Part shown: positions 62,042 through 64,000 of the stretch, in pieces | How positions within the stretch are numbered: position 1 is the stretch's first letter | How the letters are laid out: every line of letters begins with the position of its first letter | Source: Erysipelotrichales bacterium | Lineage (GTDB): Bacteria > Bacillota_I > Bacilli_A > RF39 > UBA660 | Assembly: GCA_022508565.1 (NCBI GenBank) | Contig: JAFLUY010000002.1 | Location: forward strand, 117,909 to 181,908 | Length of the DNA stretch: 64,000 bases | Direction of reading: 5' to 3' | Position numbers and translations under genes: made by a program | The notes under the pieces: model-generated | Databases searched by the model: none | Told to the model about the DNA's origin: nothing | The model's input: the letters and a program-made list of their open reading frames with translations, nothing else

Positions 62042-62674
62042 ATGGCAAAAGAAAATATGAAAATAGAATTTGAAGTAATTAGTTATAATTTACTTGCAAA
62101 CAATGATTTAATCCCGACAGAAGTGAGAGTAGTATATGAATCGAATATAGATTCATCACTTAACTTTCTATCTGTTGTTAACAATATAGTAGAAAGTTTT
62201 AAAATAAAAGAAAATTTGGAACAAGAGTCCAATTTTTATTTAGATAATATTTATGAAGAGTTATGGAGTGAATACTTCCATAAAGAATTATTAGATGAAT
62301 TGCTTAAAAGTGTTGATAAACATAATTACTCACGCTTTAATGTTTCAGTCAAGGAATTAAATGATCAATTTAACTTAACTAATAAAAGAATAAAAATTGT
62401 TATACCATGTAATGGAGGTAATGGGGATTTATGTTTTTTCTTTCATATTGATCCAAAAAATACTAAACCAAGACCGCATATTCATTGCAAATATTGTGGA
62501 TTAGAATCGATGATAGATTTAAGAAGGTTAGAATTTATTAAAGATAATTTTCATTCAATGCGAATTTCTGAAATTGCATTAGATACAGTTAGGCGTCATC
62601 AAGACGAATTAATAAACTATTGGGATAAAATTAGATTAGAAGGCGAAAAAGTTAAATTCACTATGATAGTATAA
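62042..62674 (+). CDS. DUF4160-like domain protein
   Basis: This 210-residue protein has a C-terminal part resembling DUF4160: KPRPHIHCKYCGLESMIDLRRLEF, then helices ending VRRHQDELINYWDKIR. DUF4160 proteins are small, often next to toxin-antitoxin-like partners, with unknown role; here the motif is joined to a 120-residue N-terminal domain that I do not recognise. The His-x-His and nearby Cys-x-x-Cys (HIHCKYCG) could bind metal. AGGAGG precedes ATG 62042. A bidirectional terminator follows. Confidence 0.55.
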   Translation: MAKENMKIEFEVISYNLLANNDLIPTEVRVVYESNIDSSLNFLSVVNNIVESFKIKENLEQESNFYLDNIYEELWSEYFHKELLDELLKSVDKHNYSRFNVSVKELNDQFNLTNKRIKIVIPCNGGNGDLCFFFHIDPKNTKPRPHIHCKYCGLESMIDLRRLEFIKDNFHSMRISEIALDTVRRHQDELINYWDKIRLEGEKVKFTMIV

Positions 62675-62702
62675 AAAAGAAACTTTATTAAAGTTTCTTT
62701 TT
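62674..62702. terminator. Bidirectional terminator between the DUF4160-like gene and cdd
   Basis: AAAAAGAAACTTT, loop ATT, AAAGTTTCTTTTT: a 13-bp perfect stem usable in both directions. Confidence 0.85.
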
Positions 62703-63087
62703 AGTTTAAATCATTTTCATCAAATGGATGTGGACATAAATCACTTACTTTATAATCTTCATAATCTCCATTTGTTGAATAACATCTAATTAAGGTATCT
62801 TCATCACACATTTCAACTATCATTTGTCTACAGACAAAACATGGTTTACCAATTTTACCACTACTAACCATTATATGAATGCTTTCAATCATTCCTTTTT
62901 TTAATCCATCGGTTATACCAGCAAATATGGCATTCCTTTCGGCACAAGTTCCAGCTCTTAAACTAGCGTCTTCAACATTAACACCTTTATAGATTTTTTT
63001 ATCTTTAGTAACAATAATAGAAGCCACTTTATAATTACTAATAGGTGTGTAGGCGTTGTTTATAATACTTTTTAATTCTTCAAACAT
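62701..63087 (-). CDS. cdd: Cytidine deaminase
   Basis: This 128-residue enzyme deaminates cytidine and deoxycytidine in pyrimidine salvage. The signatures are NVEDASLRAGTCAERNAI (substrate-binding N and E, zinc Cys and catalytic Glu in CAE) and GKPCFVCRQM (the PCxxC zinc ligands), so all three zinc Cys are present. Length matches the tetrameric Cdd class. The ORF track starts at 63111, but that ATG has no ribosome site; AGAAAGAG upstream of ATG 63087 is better. It converges on the DUF4160-like gene through a shared terminator and diverges from the 63216 gene. Confidence 0.93.
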   Translation of the reverse strand: MFEELKSIINNAYTPISNYKVASIIVTKDKKIYKGVNVEDASLRAGTCAERNAIFAGITDGLKKGMIESIHIMVSSGKIGKPCFVCRQMIVEMCDEDTLIRCYSTNGDYEDYKVSDLCPHPFDENDLN

Positions 63088-63215
63088 ATTATCAACTCTT
63101 TCTAATATCATTGTAACATAGATAGAAAGATAATAAGTTAATTAAAGTGTAAATATTTGTAAATAATATAATACTTTTTAACTATTTATAGTACAATTAT
63201 AATAGAGGTAGTTTT

Positions 63216-63914
63216 ATGGAACAATTTGATTTAGAAACATCAACTAACACTTTATTAGATGAATTTGAATTAGTAAGTTTTAAAGGCACTATGTCTATTT
63301 TAGAATGGTTCTATAAAGCTGCAAATTTCAGTTCAATTTTTGAAGAACGAAGATATTCCGAAAAGATATATACAAGATTAATAGAAAAAGGCTATGATGA
63401 GGTTCAAAGCCCAATTGAAGAAAAAAAGTGTTTTAAGAAATTAATGGAAAGAACAGAAGATGATTCGGAACAAAGAGTAGGTTACTACATAATTTCTTTG
63501 ATAATGAAAAAATTAAAAGAAAATAAAGTTCTACCAGCATCTTTAATTCAATTTATTTCTATTTATAATGAAACATATAATAAAAAGAAAACATATGAGA
63601 CAATGATGGAAAACTTAAAAGAAACAATAGGAGAAGATGTCGTATTCATTGTTTGTGAATATGGAAGTATTAAACTCTTAGCAGGAACATTAGAAAATGT
63701 AGATCCGTTTCATTCAGTTACAATTAGCGGTGAAACATATGCATTTATTGGTTCACAAAGAGCAATAGCTAAAATAACAGATAACAACGGAAAAACAATT
63801 TACAATAATGCTCGAGCAACAGATTATGATAAAATAAGCAACTCTAGTATTATTGAAAAGAAATGCGAAGATTTATTTGGAAATAATTATAAGAGAGTTA
63901 CAGTTCAAATGTAA
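63216..63914 (+). CDS. Unknown soluble protein before tRNA-Thr
   Basis: This 232-residue protein is not recognised. It is helical over residues 1-140 with a charged, Lys/Glu-rich surface and strand-rich near the C-terminus (VVFIVCEYGSIKLLAGTLENV, VTISGETYAFIGSQRAIAKIT). No signal peptide is seen. AGAGGTAG precedes ATG 63216, and a TATAAT box lies just upstream. It ends 15 bases before a tRNA gene. Confidence 0.65.
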   Translation: MEQFDLETSTNTLLDEFELVSFKGTMSILEWFYKAANFSSIFEERRYSEKIYTRLIEKGYDEVQSPIEEKKCFKKLMERTEDDSEQRVGYYIISLIMKKLKENKVLPASLIQFISIYNETYNKKKTYETMMENLKETIGEDVVFIVCEYGSIKLLAGTLENVDPFHSVTISGETYAFIGSQRAIAKITDNNGKTIYNNARATDYDKISNSSIIEKKCEDLFGNNYKRVTVQM

Positions 63915-63929
63915 CTTCTTATATTTTTT

Positions 63930-64000
63930 GCCTACTTAGCACAGTTGGTAGTGCAACGCCCTCGTAACGCGTAGGTCGCTGGTTCAAGTCCGGCAGTAGG
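63930..64000 (+). tRNA. tRNA-Thr (anticodon CGT), 3' end cut by the window
   Basis: A cloverleaf runs from the acceptor GCCTACT, D stem GCAC / GTGC, anticodon loop CTCGTAA (anticodon CGT, reading ACG) to the T arm GCTGG TTCAAGT CCGGC and acceptor AGTAGG. The final acceptor base, discriminator and CCA lie beyond the window. The anticodon stem ACGCC / CGCGT has a C-C mismatch next to the loop. Confidence 0.85.

Noticed and set aside
1-64000. Mycoplasma-type genetic code (TGA as Trp)
   Set aside because: TGA ends several genes cleanly and Trp positions in conserved motifs use TGG.
1-64000. CRISPR array, rRNA operon or insertion sequence
   Set aside because: No regularly spaced direct repeats, rRNA-like sequence or transposase was found.

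Overview
The window is a very AT-rich stretch of chromosome from a Gram-positive-type bacterium. The evidence for this is a T-box upstream of valS, a CIRCE heat-shock operator, a sortase B with a sorting-signal substrate, a TasA/SipW-type export module, a PASTA-containing penicillin-binding protein, and purine-rich Shine-Dalgarno sites. TGA is used as a stop (rpe, the 18419 gene, the DUF1292 gene) and TGG encodes Trp, so the standard bacterial code applies and not the Mycoplasma code. My inference is an uncultured low-GC gut Firmicute (Bacilli, RF39-like). Sequence alone does not fix the taxon. There is no rRNA, CRISPR array, insertion sequence or recognisable prophage.

Layout. 1-4.8 kb: end of rsgA, rpe, a DUF368 lipid-carrier translocase, then a TasA-like / SipW-like / DUF5305 export module. 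4.8-8.8 kb: DUF2974 hydrolase, GNAT, Tag glycosylase and a pair of paralogous unknown genes. 8.8-17.2 kb: a valine T-box leading into an unknown small gene and valS, two unknown genes, lysS, and an HD-type RSH enzyme behind an attenuator-like leader with a 23-codon ORF. 17.2-22 kb: a membrane-tethered XRE regulator, a secreted protein, and a three-gene ABC-2 exporter behind a leader hairpin. 22-30.3 kb: the most unusual block, with a divergent HExxH protein, then an operon of a TelA-like protein, an unknown, a coiled-coil MoxR/AAA_5 ATPase and a DUF7192-like protein, followed by DUF1292 and a basic helical protein. 30.3-44.7 kb: M3 peptidase, class B PBP, an unknown, hsp20-clpB under CIRCE, a sortase B cassette, mraY, ftsW and adenosine deaminase. 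44.8-54.8 kb: a 2333-residue surface protein ending in a dockerin-like domain, next to a membrane-anchored protein with a cohesin-like N-terminus and two cadherin-like domains, then two membrane proteins. 54.8-64 kb: HD hydrolase, tRNA-Arg, small genes, an NhaC antiporter, cupin, several unknowns, cytidine deaminase and the start of a tRNA-Thr.

How the genes fit together. Cell-envelope work dominates: lipid carrier recycling (DUF368), lipid I synthesis (MraY), septal polymerisation (FtsW plus PBP), sortase anchoring, SipW-type export, and a possible cohesin-dockerin surface pair. Translation and stress form a second theme: valS, lysS, RSH, Hsp20 and ClpB. The TelA/AAA block is the best candidate for an undescribed system. 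Its parts suggest an ATP-driven multi-protein machine, but nothing in the sequence gives the substrate.

Start codons in the ORF track were often the longest possible. Where a Shine-Dalgarno sequence pointed to an internal ATG or GTG I used that. No gene-free stretch exceeds 300 bases; the two longest hold the valS T-box and the tRNA-Arg.
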